Shown here: piece after piece, positions 9,528-17,493 of the stretch
Position numbering within the stretch: position 1 is the stretch's first letter
Layout: each line of letters opens with the position of its first letter
Assembly: GCF_003362755.1 (NCBI RefSeq)
Contig: NZ_QKRA01000009.1
Span: 62,001 to 126,000 of the forward strand
Reading direction: 5' to 3'
From: Marinomonas piezotolerans
GTDB taxonomy: Bacteria; Pseudomonadota; Gammaproteobacteria; Pseudomonadales; Marinomonadaceae
Length of the DNA: 64,000 nt
The notes under the pieces: generated by a model
Told to the model about the DNA's origin: nothing
What the model saw: the letters and a program-made list of their open reading frames with translations, nothing else
Databases searched by the model: none
Program-made: the position numbers and the translations under genes

Positions 9528-10451
9528 ATGGCTATTAACTATCAAACAGGCATCATTGCGGAACCTTCTAGTGATGCAACTTTTATTTTGCTGGATGCGA
9601 CACATGGAGAGGAAGGTACGCTACGCCAAGTGCTATCTGATAGCCCTGCTATTATTCATTCAATCCAAAAGCAATTTCCAGGCTGCGAACTACACGCAGC
9701 GATTGGATTTTCAGCACATGCATGGGAGCGCATTACACTCCAAGCAAAGCCCGCAGAGTTAAAACAATTCCCGAGCTTTGAAGGAGCATTTCTAAGCGTG
9801 ACAGACGAAGCTCATGACATCATTCTACACATTCGTTCAACACGACATGATGCGACACATATATTAGCGCTAAAGCTGTTTCAAGCAATGGGTGATAGCG
9901 TCACACTTAAAGGTCAGACAAATTGCTTCAAGTATATTGATAATCGAGACTTTACTGGATTCGTAGACGGGACTGAAAACCCACAAGGGGAAGATAGAAA
10001 AGACGTTGCACTAGTCGGTGACGAGGACCCCATGTATCGAGACGGCTCCTACTTAAACTACATCACATTTCGACATGACCTTCAAAAATGGAATGCTCTA
10101 TCTTTAAAAGAGCAAGAAGACACTTATGGGCGAACTAAATACGATAATGAAGAATATGCTAGCGAAGAGAAATCGGCCCACGCCCATACAAAACGCACTT
10201 CTTTGAAAGATGATGATGGAAACTCATTAGAAATTCTTCGCCACAGCATGCCGTTTGGCGACTTGCAAGAACAAGGCTTAGTGTTCGCAGCTTATTCGCG
10301 CACTCCCACTATTTTCGATTTGATGTTACAGAGCATGATTGAAGGTGACGAACAAGGCAGAGCAGACCACCTAATGAAGTATACTCAAGCATCGTCAGGT
10401 AGCACATTCTTCGTCCCTGCAATTGGCTTCCTTGAGGCTTTAACACCTTAA
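9528..10451 (+). CDS. DyP-type haem peroxidase, YfeX-like
   Basis: A 307-residue dye-decolourising-type peroxidase that uses haem b and hydrogen peroxide. The diagnostic GXXDG motif is present as GFVDGTENPQGE at about residues 144-155, supplying the catalytic aspartate. A candidate proximal haem-ligand histidine lies in the SAHAHTKRTSL segment near residue 222. The late FAAYSRTP segment (about residue 263) is also family-typical. No signal peptide is seen, so it is probably cytoplasmic like YfeX. No encapsulin gene or cargo-type C-terminal tag is nearby. It is the last gene of the MoxR/Bat unit, 20 bp after batD, with a RBS (AGGAG) before the ATG and a strong terminator after it. Confidence 0.93.
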   Translation: MAINYQTGIIAEPSSDATFILLDATHGEEGTLRQVLSDSPAIIHSIQKQFPGCELHAAIGFSAHAWERITLQAKPAELKQFPSFEGAFLSVTDEAHDIILHIRSTRHDATHILALKLFQAMGDSVTLKGQTNCFKYIDNRDFTGFVDGTENPQGEDRKDVALVGDEDPMYRDGSYLNYITFRHDLQKWNALSLKEQEDTYGRTKYDNEEYASEEKSAHAHTKRTSLKDDDGNSLEILRHSMPFGDLQEQGLVFAAYSRTPTIFDLMLQSMIEGDEQGRADHLMKYTQASSGSTFFVPAIGFLEALTP

Positions 10452-10470
10452 TCATCCCATGCAAGTATGA

Positions 10471-10510
10471 AGTATAAAAAAACCACGCTATAGCGTGGTT
10501 TTTTTATACT
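10471..10510. terminator. Bidirectional terminator, perfect 40-bp palindrome
   Basis: Bases 10471-10490 and 10491-10510 are exact reverse complements. The GC-rich core ACCACGCTA/TAGCGTGGT is flanked by seven As and seven Ts. It lies between the convergent DyP peroxidase and ppiD genes and can serve both. Confidence 0.92.
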
Positions 10511-10528
10511 TAGCTAATAATGCTGATA

Positions 10529-12358
10529 TTAGTTTCTCTCTATCTCTGCATTATTACGTACTGTTGCTTGTTGAGCAGTAAGCGTCATGTTAGACAACGT
10601 CTGAGACAAGTAATTATAGTAAATGTCCTTTTGAGACTCACTAACTTCAGAATCGCCCTCTATTACTTGAGTCAATCGAAGTGCTAACACATCACCATTT
10701 GGCGCATCCTCAACCGAAGTAACAGCATCAGTCCCCTGAGGATGAGGTAATGTGAACGCAACACCCGCTACGTCATCTTGACCGCGCTCAGCAAGCTCAA
10801 CACTTACCCAATTGCCCTCTCCTGTGGCAATAGCTTGACTCGCTTCTTTGTTTAGTTGCTCCAGCGCCTTTTGCTGAACAACAATAGAAGTGATCGCTTC
10901 ACGAGCCTCTTCGAAAGACTGCTTCGCTTCATCTTTATGATCATTCAAATGAACGACTACAACTTCGTCATCACTCAATTCGATCAAATCACTGTTTTGA
11001 TTATCCTGCAAAACAGTTGGGCTGTAAGCCGCAGCAATCACCGCAGGAGCTCCGGAGACATCGTCTAACCCACCATCTCTACCAAAGTAATCCGTTGTCA
11101 AGATAGAAACACCATACTCATTGGCAAGCGCATCTAATCGATCACTGGCATACGCTAGGTCTGTTATGTTTTCGTGTTCATCTAGAAGCTTATCTTTAGC
11201 TTTCTGAGCTTTAACTTCCGCCGTTAACTCATCACGCAGCTCCTCGAATGTAGGCGCCTGTGTTTCATGAACTTTATTAAGCTTAATAAGATGGTAGCCA
11301 AACTCAGTTTTTACTTCGCCAACATCCCCCTCGTTCATAGAAAACAACTTGTCTTCAAAGGGCTCAACCATAATGCCACGCGTCACATAACCTAGATCAC
11401 CACCATTGTCTTTGGAGCCTAAGTCATCTGAGTATTGTTCGGCCAATTTAGCAAATGACTCACCGTCAGCTAGTTTCTGCTGAATCTCTGCTAGCAATTT
11501 CTCAGCGTCTGCGTCAGAGCGAGACGAGGTGTCGATAAGTATATGAGAAGCTTCACGCTCTTCACCCTCAAACCCTGCAACTGTTGCTTGGTATGCCTCT
11601 TGTAACTCTGCTTCAGATACCTGAACACTCGCTTTCAGATCATCGCTAGAAATCAAAACGTAATCCAACTTAACCTGCTCAGGCGTGGTGAAATCGTTAC
11701 TATGATCATCATAATACGCTTGCAATTCGGAATCTGTGACCGATACGGATTCCGTTCTGTCAGCTAATGAATAACGAATATACTCGAATGAGCGTTTTTG
11801 ATTCTGCAATGTAACAATGGTGTTGACCTGACTCGGAAGTACAAACTCGGTACCAACAACAGCATTACGCGCTTGCTGCAGTAAAACATCTTGCTTGATG
11901 CGCTCTTTAAACGCTAAAGGCGTAAAACCTAACGAGCGAATGAAATTTAGGTACTTATTTTGATCAAACTGCCCTGCTGTTTGGAACTGCTCAGCTTGTA
12001 GCAAATACGCATCAACTTGGGCATCAGACACACCTAGATTAAGCGCTTGAGCCTGATTGGTCATTACCGCTCGCTGAATCAACTCTTCAAGTGCGCGGCG
12101 CTGCAATGCACTCTCTTCAAGCATTGCTGGATCGATTTGTCCGCCCATCATGGAAATCAATTGACGACGCTGTGTCTCAGCGGTTTGCATAAGTTGTGTA
12201 CGGGTAATTTCTTTCCCGTCTACTTCGGCTACGGTGTCTGTCGATGTGAAGCTCTGAACTAGCGCCTCAACACCAAATAGAGCAAACGTCACAATCACAA
12301 CCCCGATGATTACTTTGACAACTATACCTTGTGACTTGTCTCTTATATCCTGGAGCAT
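10529..12358 (-). CDS. ppiD: Periplasmic folding chaperone PpiD (SurA_N and parvulin domains)
   Basis: A 609-residue membrane-anchored chaperone of the periplasmic side of the inner membrane that helps newly exported proteins fold. One transmembrane helix (about residues 16-35, VKVIIGVVIVTFALFGVEAL) follows a short cytoplasmic N-terminus with the family-typical MLQDIRDKSQGIVVKV start. The SurA-like N-domain spans about 40-190. A PpiC/parvulin domain spans about 265-360, with the EREASHILIDT start and the GGDLGYVTRG segment. The order hupB, tRNA-Asp, ppiD downstream of lon is conserved in this group of bacteria. A terminator separates it from tRNA-Asp, so it probably has its own promoter. Confidence 0.95.
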   Translation of the reverse strand: MLQDIRDKSQGIVVKVIIGVVIVTFALFGVEALVQSFTSTDTVAEVDGKEITRTQLMQTAETQRRQLISMMGGQIDPAMLEESALQRRALEELIQRAVMTNQAQALNLGVSDAQVDAYLLQAEQFQTAGQFDQNKYLNFIRSLGFTPLAFKERIKQDVLLQQARNAVVGTEFVLPSQVNTIVTLQNQKRSFEYIRYSLADRTESVSVTDSELQAYYDDHSNDFTTPEQVKLDYVLISSDDLKASVQVSEAELQEAYQATVAGFEGEEREASHILIDTSSRSDADAEKLLAEIQQKLADGESFAKLAEQYSDDLGSKDNGGDLGYVTRGIMVEPFEDKLFSMNEGDVGEVKTEFGYHLIKLNKVHETQAPTFEELRDELTAEVKAQKAKDKLLDEHENITDLAYASDRLDALANEYGVSILTTDYFGRDGGLDDVSGAPAVIAAAYSPTVLQDNQNSDLIELSDDEVVVVHLNDHKDEAKQSFEEAREAITSIVVQQKALEQLNKEASQAIATGEGNWVSVELAERGQDDVAGVAFTLPHPQGTDAVTSVEDAPNGDVLALRLTQVIEGDSEVSESQKDIYYNYLSQTLSNMTLTAQQATVRNNAEIERN

Positions 12359-12392
12359 CTTGCCTATACCCTAAAACTATATTGTGAAAAAC

Positions 12393-12423
12393 AAAAAAGG
12401 TGCATTCCGCTGGGAACACACCT
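12393..12423 (-). terminator. Terminator downstream of tRNA-Asp
   Basis: On the minus strand an 11-bp stem (AGGTGTGTTCC/GGAATGCACCT, two G-U pairs) with loop CAGC is followed by TTTTTTG and more Ts. It lies 11 bp after the tRNA 3' end and would end a hupB-tRNA-Asp transcript. Confidence 0.85.
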
Positions 12424-12434
12424 CTTTGCTCTAA

Positions 12435-12511
12435 TGGCGGAACGGACGGGACTCGAACCCGCGACCCCCTGCGTGACAGGCAGGTATTCTAACCAACTGA
12501 ACTACCGCTCC
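12435..12511 (-). tRNA. tRNA-Asp (GTC)
   Basis: A 77-base tRNA including an encoded CCA. The acceptor stem GGAGCGG pairs with CCGTTCC (one G-U). The anticodon arm CCTGC-CTGTCAC-GCAGG gives anticodon GTC, and the T arm contains GTTCGAGTC. The 5' end is only 7 bases after the hupB stop codon, so tRNA and mRNA are very likely cut from one transcript. Confidence 0.97.
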
Positions 12512-12518
12512 ATAATCA

Positions 12519-12791
12519 TTAGTTTACTGCGTCTTTTAGGCCTTTACCGGCTTTGAAGCTAGGAACCTTAGCAGCTTTAATTTGAATCTCTTCACCTGTT
12601 TGAGGGTTACGACCAGTACGCGCCGCACGCTCTTTAACAGCGAATGTGCCAAAACCAACTAGAGTAACTTGGTCGCCTTTTGCAAGAGCTTCTTCAATTG
12701 CAGTCAAAGTTGCATCTAGCGCATTGCTTGCCGCTGCTTTAGACAAATCTGCGGACGTGGCAATTGCATCAATCAATTCTGATTTATTCAC
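12519..12791 (-). CDS. hupB: DNA-binding protein HU-beta
   Basis: A 90-residue histone-like protein that binds and bends DNA without strict sequence preference and helps organise the nucleoid. The beginning [11 protein letters not shown] and the beta-arm region [20 protein letters not shown] (about residues 46-65) are standard for HU. It follows lon by 124 bp, with its own strong promoter in the gap, and leads straight into tRNA-Asp 7 bases after its stop. Confidence 0.97.
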   Translation of the reverse strand: MNKSELIDAIATSADLSKAAASNALDATLTAIEEALAKGDQVTLVGFGTFAVKERAARTGRNPQTGEEIQIKAAKVPSFKAGKGLKDAVN

Positions 12792-12872
12792 GTTCTACCC
12801 CTTCAGTAATTTCGTGGTTCCATAATGTTTCTTAATCTGGCCAATGAGCAAAACGGCCAACAAAGATGAGCA

Positions 12873-12902
12873 TTTATACAAGCCCTTCCTAGACCCTGTC
12901 AA
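12873..12902 (-). promoter_or_regulatory. Strong sigma-70 promoter of hupB
   Basis: Read on the minus strand: TTGACA (perfect, 12902-12897), an 18-base spacer, then TATAAA (12878-12873). The predicted start is near 12866, about 75 bases before the hupB ATG. The -35 lies within the perfect dyad ACCCTGT-GTTG-ACAGGGT just after the lon stop codon. Confidence 0.8.
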
Positions 12903-12915
12903 CACAGGGTTTGAA

Positions 12916-15303
12916 CTAATGATGACTTACAGATTCTTGTTCATCAACAGTTTTTTCCTTTCCAGACACAGTTTCTGCACTTTTTGGTGAAGGAACGTAC
13001 TCTAAAGCCACATCAAGCACTTCATCAATCCATTTTACAGGAATAATTTCAAGATCAGCCTTAATGTTGTCTGGAATTTCTTTCAAATCTCTAGAGTTTT
13101 CTTGGGGGATCAATACCGTTTTTATTCCGCCGCGATGAGCGGCCAGTAATTTCTCCTTCAAACCACCGATCGGCAACACCTCACCCCGAAGCGTTATCTC
13201 TCCTGTCATAGCAACTGACGCTTTCACCGGAACCTTTGCAAGCACCGATACAATAGCGGTACACATTGCAATACCGGCACTCGGGCCATCTTTTGGCGTT
13301 GCACCTTCTGGGACGTGCAAATGCAGATCGACCTTCTCATGGAAATCATCTGCGATACCTAAACCAGCTGAGCGGCTTCTAACGACCGTGAGAGCGGCCT
13401 GAATAGATTCTTGCATCACATCACCAAGAGAACCTGTTTTAACGTGTCGTCCTTTACCAGGAACTCCAGCTGCCTCTATCGTAAGCAGCTCACCTCCAAC
13501 AGAGGTCCAAGCCAATCCAGTTACTTGGCCAATTTGATTGTTGTCTTCTGCTTTGCCATAACTAAACTTACGAACTCCACAAAAATCCTCTAAATTATCA
13601 GAGGACACATCGACCGCGTCATTGTTTTTGCTCAGTGCCTGCTGCTTAACAACTCTTCGACAAACTTTACTTAATTCACGCTCCAAACCTCGAACGCCAG
13701 CTTCTTTCGTGTAGTAACGAATGACATCCATCAATGCTTCATCAGAAACATCGATTTCTTTTTCTTTCAGCCCGCTTTGCTTAATCTGTTTTGGTAACAA
13801 ATAACGCTTAGCAATATTTAGTTTTTCATCTTCGGTGTAACCCGGAATACGAATCACTTCCATACGATCCAATAGAGGACCCGGGATATTCATACTATTG
13901 GAAGTACAAATAAACATGACATCAGATAAGTCGTAGTCGACTTCTAAGTAATGGTCATTAAATGTGTGATTTTGTTCCGGATCTAACACTTCCAACAGAG
14001 CTGACGCTGGATCCCCTCGCTGATCCATGCCCATTTTGTCAATTTCGTCCAACAAAAATAGAGGGTTCTTAACTTTGACTTTCGCCAATTTCTGAATCAG
14101 TTTACCTGGCATAGAACCAATATAGGTACGACGATGACCGCGTATTTCAGATTCATCCCTTACTCCACCCAATGCCATGCGTACATACTTACGATTTACC
14201 GCACGGGCAATGGACTGACCTAGAGAAGTCTTACCAACACCTGGTGGACCTACCAAGCACAACACAGGCCCTTTAACTTTTTTAACTCGCTGCTGAACGG
14301 CTAAGAACTCGAGAATTCGCTCTTTGACATCATCTAATCCGTAATGGTCTTCATTCAGCACTTTTTCCGCGTATGCCAAATCATTTCGCACCTTCGAACG
14401 CTTTGCCCACGGTAATGATATTAGCCAGTCTATATAGCCGCGAACAACCGTCGCTTCTGCAGACATCGGTGACATCATTTTAAGTTTTTTGAGCTCCGCC
14501 TCCGCTTTTTCCGTTGCCTCAGCAGTCATCTTAGCGTCTGTAATCTTCTCCTGAAGAATGTCTAGCTCATTGCTGCCTTCATCCATGTCGCCTAGCTCTT
14601 TTTGAATGGCCTTCATCTGCTCATTCAAGTAGTACTCACGCTGGCTCTTTTCCATCTGTTTCTTTACACGGCTACGAATACTTTTCTCTAAATGAGCGAT
14701 ATCCAGTTCACCGTCCATCAAGCCAATCAGGTGCTCGCCTCGTTCTATCAACGAGCTTAACTCTAGAGCTTGCTGCTTGTCTTCCAACTTAAGACTCATA
14801 TGCCCAGCAATGGAGTCAATCAACTTAGATAAATCGTCAATAGACTTCAGTGATGTCACAACTTCACTAGGAATTCTCTTGCTGCCAGCGACATACTCAT
14901 CTAGCTGTTTAATCAAAGCATGGCGGATGGCAGGATATTCAGATTCATCATCCTGCGCTTCTGGCAGTTCTTCAACAGAAGCAGAAACCCACTCTTCCAC
15001 ATCTTGAACCTTTTGGACCTCAGCGCGATACTGCCCCTCAACTAGGACCTTGACTGTGCCATCAGGGAGACGAAGCATCTGTATTACTTTGGCAACTGTA
15101 CCAACACCGTACAAATCTTCTTGTTTTGGATCATCTTTCGACGCATCTTGTTGCGCCACTAAAAAAACTAACTTATCACCTTCCATTGCCGACTCTAGCG
15201 CAGCAATAGATTTCTTCCTTCCTACAAACAGCGGCAGCACCATATGCGGGTAAACAACAACATCCCGCAGCGGTAACATAGGCAAAAATACTGAATCAGA
15301 CAT
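12916..15303 (-). CDS. lon: ATP-dependent protease Lon
   Basis: Cytoplasmic AAA+ serine protease that removes misfolded and short-lived regulatory proteins. I chose the ATG at 15303 (795 residues). It follows a GGAAG ribosome binding site, and MSDSVFLPMLPLRDVVVYPH aligns with known Lon starts, whereas the ATG at 15327 adds only eight atypical residues. The N-terminal substrate-binding domain covers about 1-290. Walker A GPPGVGKTS is near 345 and Walker B FLLDEIDKMG near 410. The C-terminal protease domain carries the catalytic serine in PKDGPSAGIAMC (about 668) and lysine in GGLKEKLLAAHRGG (about 710). It lies 3' of clpX, separated by a hairpin and a candidate heat-shock promoter. Confidence 0.97.
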   Translation of the reverse strand: MSDSVFLPMLPLRDVVVYPHMVLPLFVGRKKSIAALESAMEGDKLVFLVAQQDASKDDPKQEDLYGVGTVAKVIQMLRLPDGTVKVLVEGQYRAEVQKVQDVEEWVSASVEELPEAQDDESEYPAIRHALIKQLDEYVAGSKRIPSEVVTSLKSIDDLSKLIDSIAGHMSLKLEDKQQALELSSLIERGEHLIGLMDGELDIAHLEKSIRSRVKKQMEKSQREYYLNEQMKAIQKELGDMDEGSNELDILQEKITDAKMTAEATEKAEAELKKLKMMSPMSAEATVVRGYIDWLISLPWAKRSKVRNDLAYAEKVLNEDHYGLDDVKERILEFLAVQQRVKKVKGPVLCLVGPPGVGKTSLGQSIARAVNRKYVRMALGGVRDESEIRGHRRTYIGSMPGKLIQKLAKVKVKNPLFLLDEIDKMGMDQRGDPASALLEVLDPEQNHTFNDHYLEVDYDLSDVMFICTSNSMNIPGPLLDRMEVIRIPGYTEDEKLNIAKRYLLPKQIKQSGLKEKEIDVSDEALMDVIRYYTKEAGVRGLERELSKVCRRVVKQQALSKNNDAVDVSSDNLEDFCGVRKFSYGKAEDNNQIGQVTGLAWTSVGGELLTIEAAGVPGKGRHVKTGSLGDVMQESIQAALTVVRSRSAGLGIADDFHEKVDLHLHVPEGATPKDGPSAGIAMCTAIVSVLAKVPVKASVAMTGEITLRGEVLPIGGLKEKLLAAHRGGIKTVLIPQENSRDLKEIPDNIKADLEIIPVKWIDEVLDVALEYVPSPKSAETVSGKEKTVDEQESVSHH

Positions 15304-15367
15304 AATATCTTCCAATTTGGACATCATCGTTCTTCTGATGACGTGTGACTTAATAGGATTAAATTAG

Positions 15368-15396
15368 AGATAGGGTCGCGACGACAAAAATACAAG
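15368..15396 (-). promoter_or_regulatory. Candidate heat-shock (sigma-32) promoter of lon
   Basis: On the minus strand CTTGTAT (15396-15390), a 14-base spacer and CCCTATCT (15375-15368) approach the sigma-32 pattern CTTGAAA-N14-CCCCATnT. It sits about 65 bases before the chosen lon start. Heat-shock control of lon is well known in E. coli; its use here is inferred. Confidence 0.5.
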
Positions 15397-15440
15397 CGCG
15401 TATAGACAGTTTAATGGGAATTAATAAAAAGAAAGGGAAA

Positions 15441-15472
15441 GTCTACCGAGCGATCTATGTCGTTCGGTAGAC
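15441..15472 (-). terminator. Hairpin terminator after clpX
   Basis: A 12-bp stem GTCTACCGAGCG/CGTTCGGTAGAC (one G-U pair) with an 8-base loop lies 13 bp after the clpX stop. On the minus strand it is followed by a T-rich but interrupted run (TTTCCCTTTCTTTTT), so termination may be partial, leaving some read-through into lon. Confidence 0.65.
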
Positions 15473-15485
15473 TATCGAACATTTA

Positions 15486-16769
15486 CTAGCCGTTTGAGCC
15501 ATCTTTAAGCTCTTTTTCAAGAACCATCAATGGCGCTGAATCACCTCGGATGGAAGGTCCATCCATAACCACTTTAGCAACGTCAGTGCGATTTGGTAAA
15601 TCGTACATGCAATCTAATAGTGACGATTCTAAAATGCTTCGCAGACCCCGAGCCCCTGTCTTACGTTCTAAGGCCAGATGGGCGGCCTCTCGAAGGGAAT
15701 CTTCGGTAAACTCAAGCTCAACGCCCTCAAGCTCAAACAGATGCTGATATTGCTTTGTTAACGCATTTTTAGGTTGGCTTAAGATCGTCATTAACGCTTC
15801 TTCATCAAGCTCTGACAACGTCGCCACAACCGGCAAACGACCAACAAACTCAGGAATCAGACCAAATTTGACTAAATCTTCTGTTTCAACTTGGTGCACG
15901 GATTCAGAGAAAGATTTACCTTCGTCCTTACTCTTCACAGTTGCACTGAAACCAATACTACTTTTCTCGGTACGATCGCTAATGACTCGCTCCAATCCTG
16001 CAAATGCGCCACCGCAAATGAATAGTATGTTTGACGTATCAACTTGAACGAATTCTTGCTGCGGATGCTTACGTCCTCCTTGAGGAGGCACAGATGCAAC
16101 CGTACCCTCTATAAGCTTCAACAGCGCTTGCTGCACGCCCTCACCTGATACATCTCGAGTGATCGAAGGATTGTCGGACTTACGAGATATCTTATCAATT
16201 TCGTCAATATAGACGATTCCGCGCTGCGCTTTATCAACATCGTAATCACAATTCTGTAGTAATTTTTGAATGATGTTTTCGACATCTTCACCGACATAAC
16301 CAGCCTCAGTTAACGTCGTCGCATCTGCAATAGTGAAAGGTACATCTAGCACTCGTGCAAGCGTCTGAGCGAGAAGCGTTTTACCGCTACCAGTAGGACC
16401 AATTAGCAGAATATTACTCTTACCAAGCTCTATCTCTCGGTTAGCGGTACCCTGATGGCGCAAACGCTTGTAATGATTATAGACTGCTACCGCTAACACT
16501 TTCTTAGCTCGGTCCTGACCTATAACATAATCGTCTAACGCAGCAGCTAATTTAGCAGGTGTAGGCAACTCATCACTTTTTTCTGGCTCGCCTTCTCCCT
16601 GTAACAATTCTTGTGTGATGATATTGTTGCATAAATCAACACACTCATTACAAATGTAGACCGACGGTCCAGCAATTAGCTTCTTAACTTCATCTTGGCT
16701 CTTTCCGCAAAAAGAGCAGTACAGCAACCTGTCAGAGTGGTCACCTCGGCTGTATTTATCATCAGACAT
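15486..16769 (-). CDS. clpX: ATP-dependent Clp protease ATP-binding subunit ClpX
   Basis: A 427-residue AAA+ unfoldase that recognises tagged substrates, unfolds them and feeds them to ClpP. The N-terminal zinc-binding domain is intact ([11 protein letters not shown] and CNECVDLC, about residues 18-47). Walker [13 protein letters not shown] is near 125 and Walker [14 protein letters not shown] near 185. The ClpP-docking IGF-type loop is visible in [10 protein letters not shown] near 273, and the substrate-gripping pore loop GYVGEDVE near 158. It starts 18 bp after clpP and is surely co-transcribed with it. Confidence 0.98.
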   Translation of the reverse strand: MSDDKYSRGDHSDRLLYCSFCGKSQDEVKKLIAGPSVYICNECVDLCNNIITQELLQGEGEPEKSDELPTPAKLAAALDDYVIGQDRAKKVLAVAVYNHYKRLRHQGTANREIELGKSNILLIGPTGSGKTLLAQTLARVLDVPFTIADATTLTEAGYVGEDVENIIQKLLQNCDYDVDKAQRGIVYIDEIDKISRKSDNPSITRDVSGEGVQQALLKLIEGTVASVPPQGGRKHPQQEFVQVDTSNILFICGGAFAGLERVISDRTEKSSIGFSATVKSKDEGKSFSESVHQVETEDLVKFGLIPEFVGRLPVVATLSELDEEALMTILSQPKNALTKQYQHLFELEGVELEFTEDSLREAAHLALERKTGARGLRSILESSLLDCMYDLPNRTDVAKVVMDGPSIRGDSAPLMVLEKELKDGSNG

Positions 16770-16787
16770 TCACGTCCACCCTTAAAT

Positions 16788-17420
16788 TTATACTTCGCGT
16801 TTCTCTAAGATATCGTCTATCAAGCCGTAATCTTTAGCGGCTTGAGGGCTCATGAAATTGTCACGATCCGTATCCTGAGCTACTTTGTCTATTGGTTGCC
16901 CAGTATGATGAGCAATAATTTCGTTCAATCGATTCTTAATACCTAGAATCTCTCGTGTATGTATCTCTATATCAGAGGCTTGCCCCTGATAGCCGCCTAA
17001 CGGCTGATGTATCATCACGCGCGAGTTGGGCAAACAATACCGTTTACCCTCCGCGCCAGCAGTCAATAACAATGCACCCATGCTCGCTGCTTGACCAATA
17101 CACATAGTACTAACGTCTGGCTTAATAAACTGCATTGTGTCGTATATCGACATACCTGCTGTCACCGACCCACCAGGTGAGTTAATGTACAGGTGGATAT
17201 CTTTATCTGGGTTCTCTGACTCTAAAAACAAGAGCTGAGCAACGACTAAGTTTGCCATATGATCTTCCACTTGACCCACTAAGAAAATCACACGTTCCTT
17301 CAATAGGCGAGAGTAAATATCAAAAGAGCGCTCACCGCGAGCAGTTTGCTCAATCACCATCGGTACAAGGCCATTACTAGTAATCGCGACAGGGCCAGTT
17401 GTAGGGGTCATCAAATTCAT
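16788..17420 (-). CDS. clpP: ATP-dependent Clp protease proteolytic subunit ClpP
   Basis: A 210-residue serine protease that forms the two-ring, 14-subunit chamber used by ClpX. The catalytic serine lies in [11 protein letters not shown] near residue 111 and the histidine in [15 protein letters not shown] near residue 136; the aspartate follows near 185. The N-terminal 14 or so residues are probably a propeptide. It is separated from tig by 73 bp containing a clear terminator, so clpPX transcription probably starts from a promoter within or just after tig. Confidence 0.98.
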   Translation of the reverse strand: MNLMTPTTGPVAITSNGLVPMVIEQTARGERSFDIYSRLLKERVIFLVGQVEDHMANLVVAQLLFLESENPDKDIHLYINSPGGSVTAGMSIYDTMQFIKPDVSTMCIGQAASMGALLLTAGAEGKRYCLPNSRVMIHQPLGGYQGQASDIEIHTREILGIKNRLNEIIAHHTGQPIDKVAQDTDRDNFMSPQAAKDYGLIDDILEKREV

Positions 17421-17442
17421 ATCCTATTCCTTAAAAACAAAA

Positions 17443-17472
17443 GGGCCGGTATAACTTTCGCTATACCGGCCC
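17443..17472 (-). terminator. Terminator of tig
   Basis: On the minus strand the 11-bp stem GGGCCGGTATA/TATACCGGCCC closes an 8-base loop and is followed by TTTTGTTTTT. It separates tig from clpP. Confidence 0.88.
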
Positions 17473-17493
17473 CGTGAGAATTATAAGCTTAGC

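Noticed and set aside
9528-10451. DyP peroxidase as encapsulin cargo
   Set aside because: There is no encapsulin gene in the neighbourhood and no cargo-type C-terminal extension.
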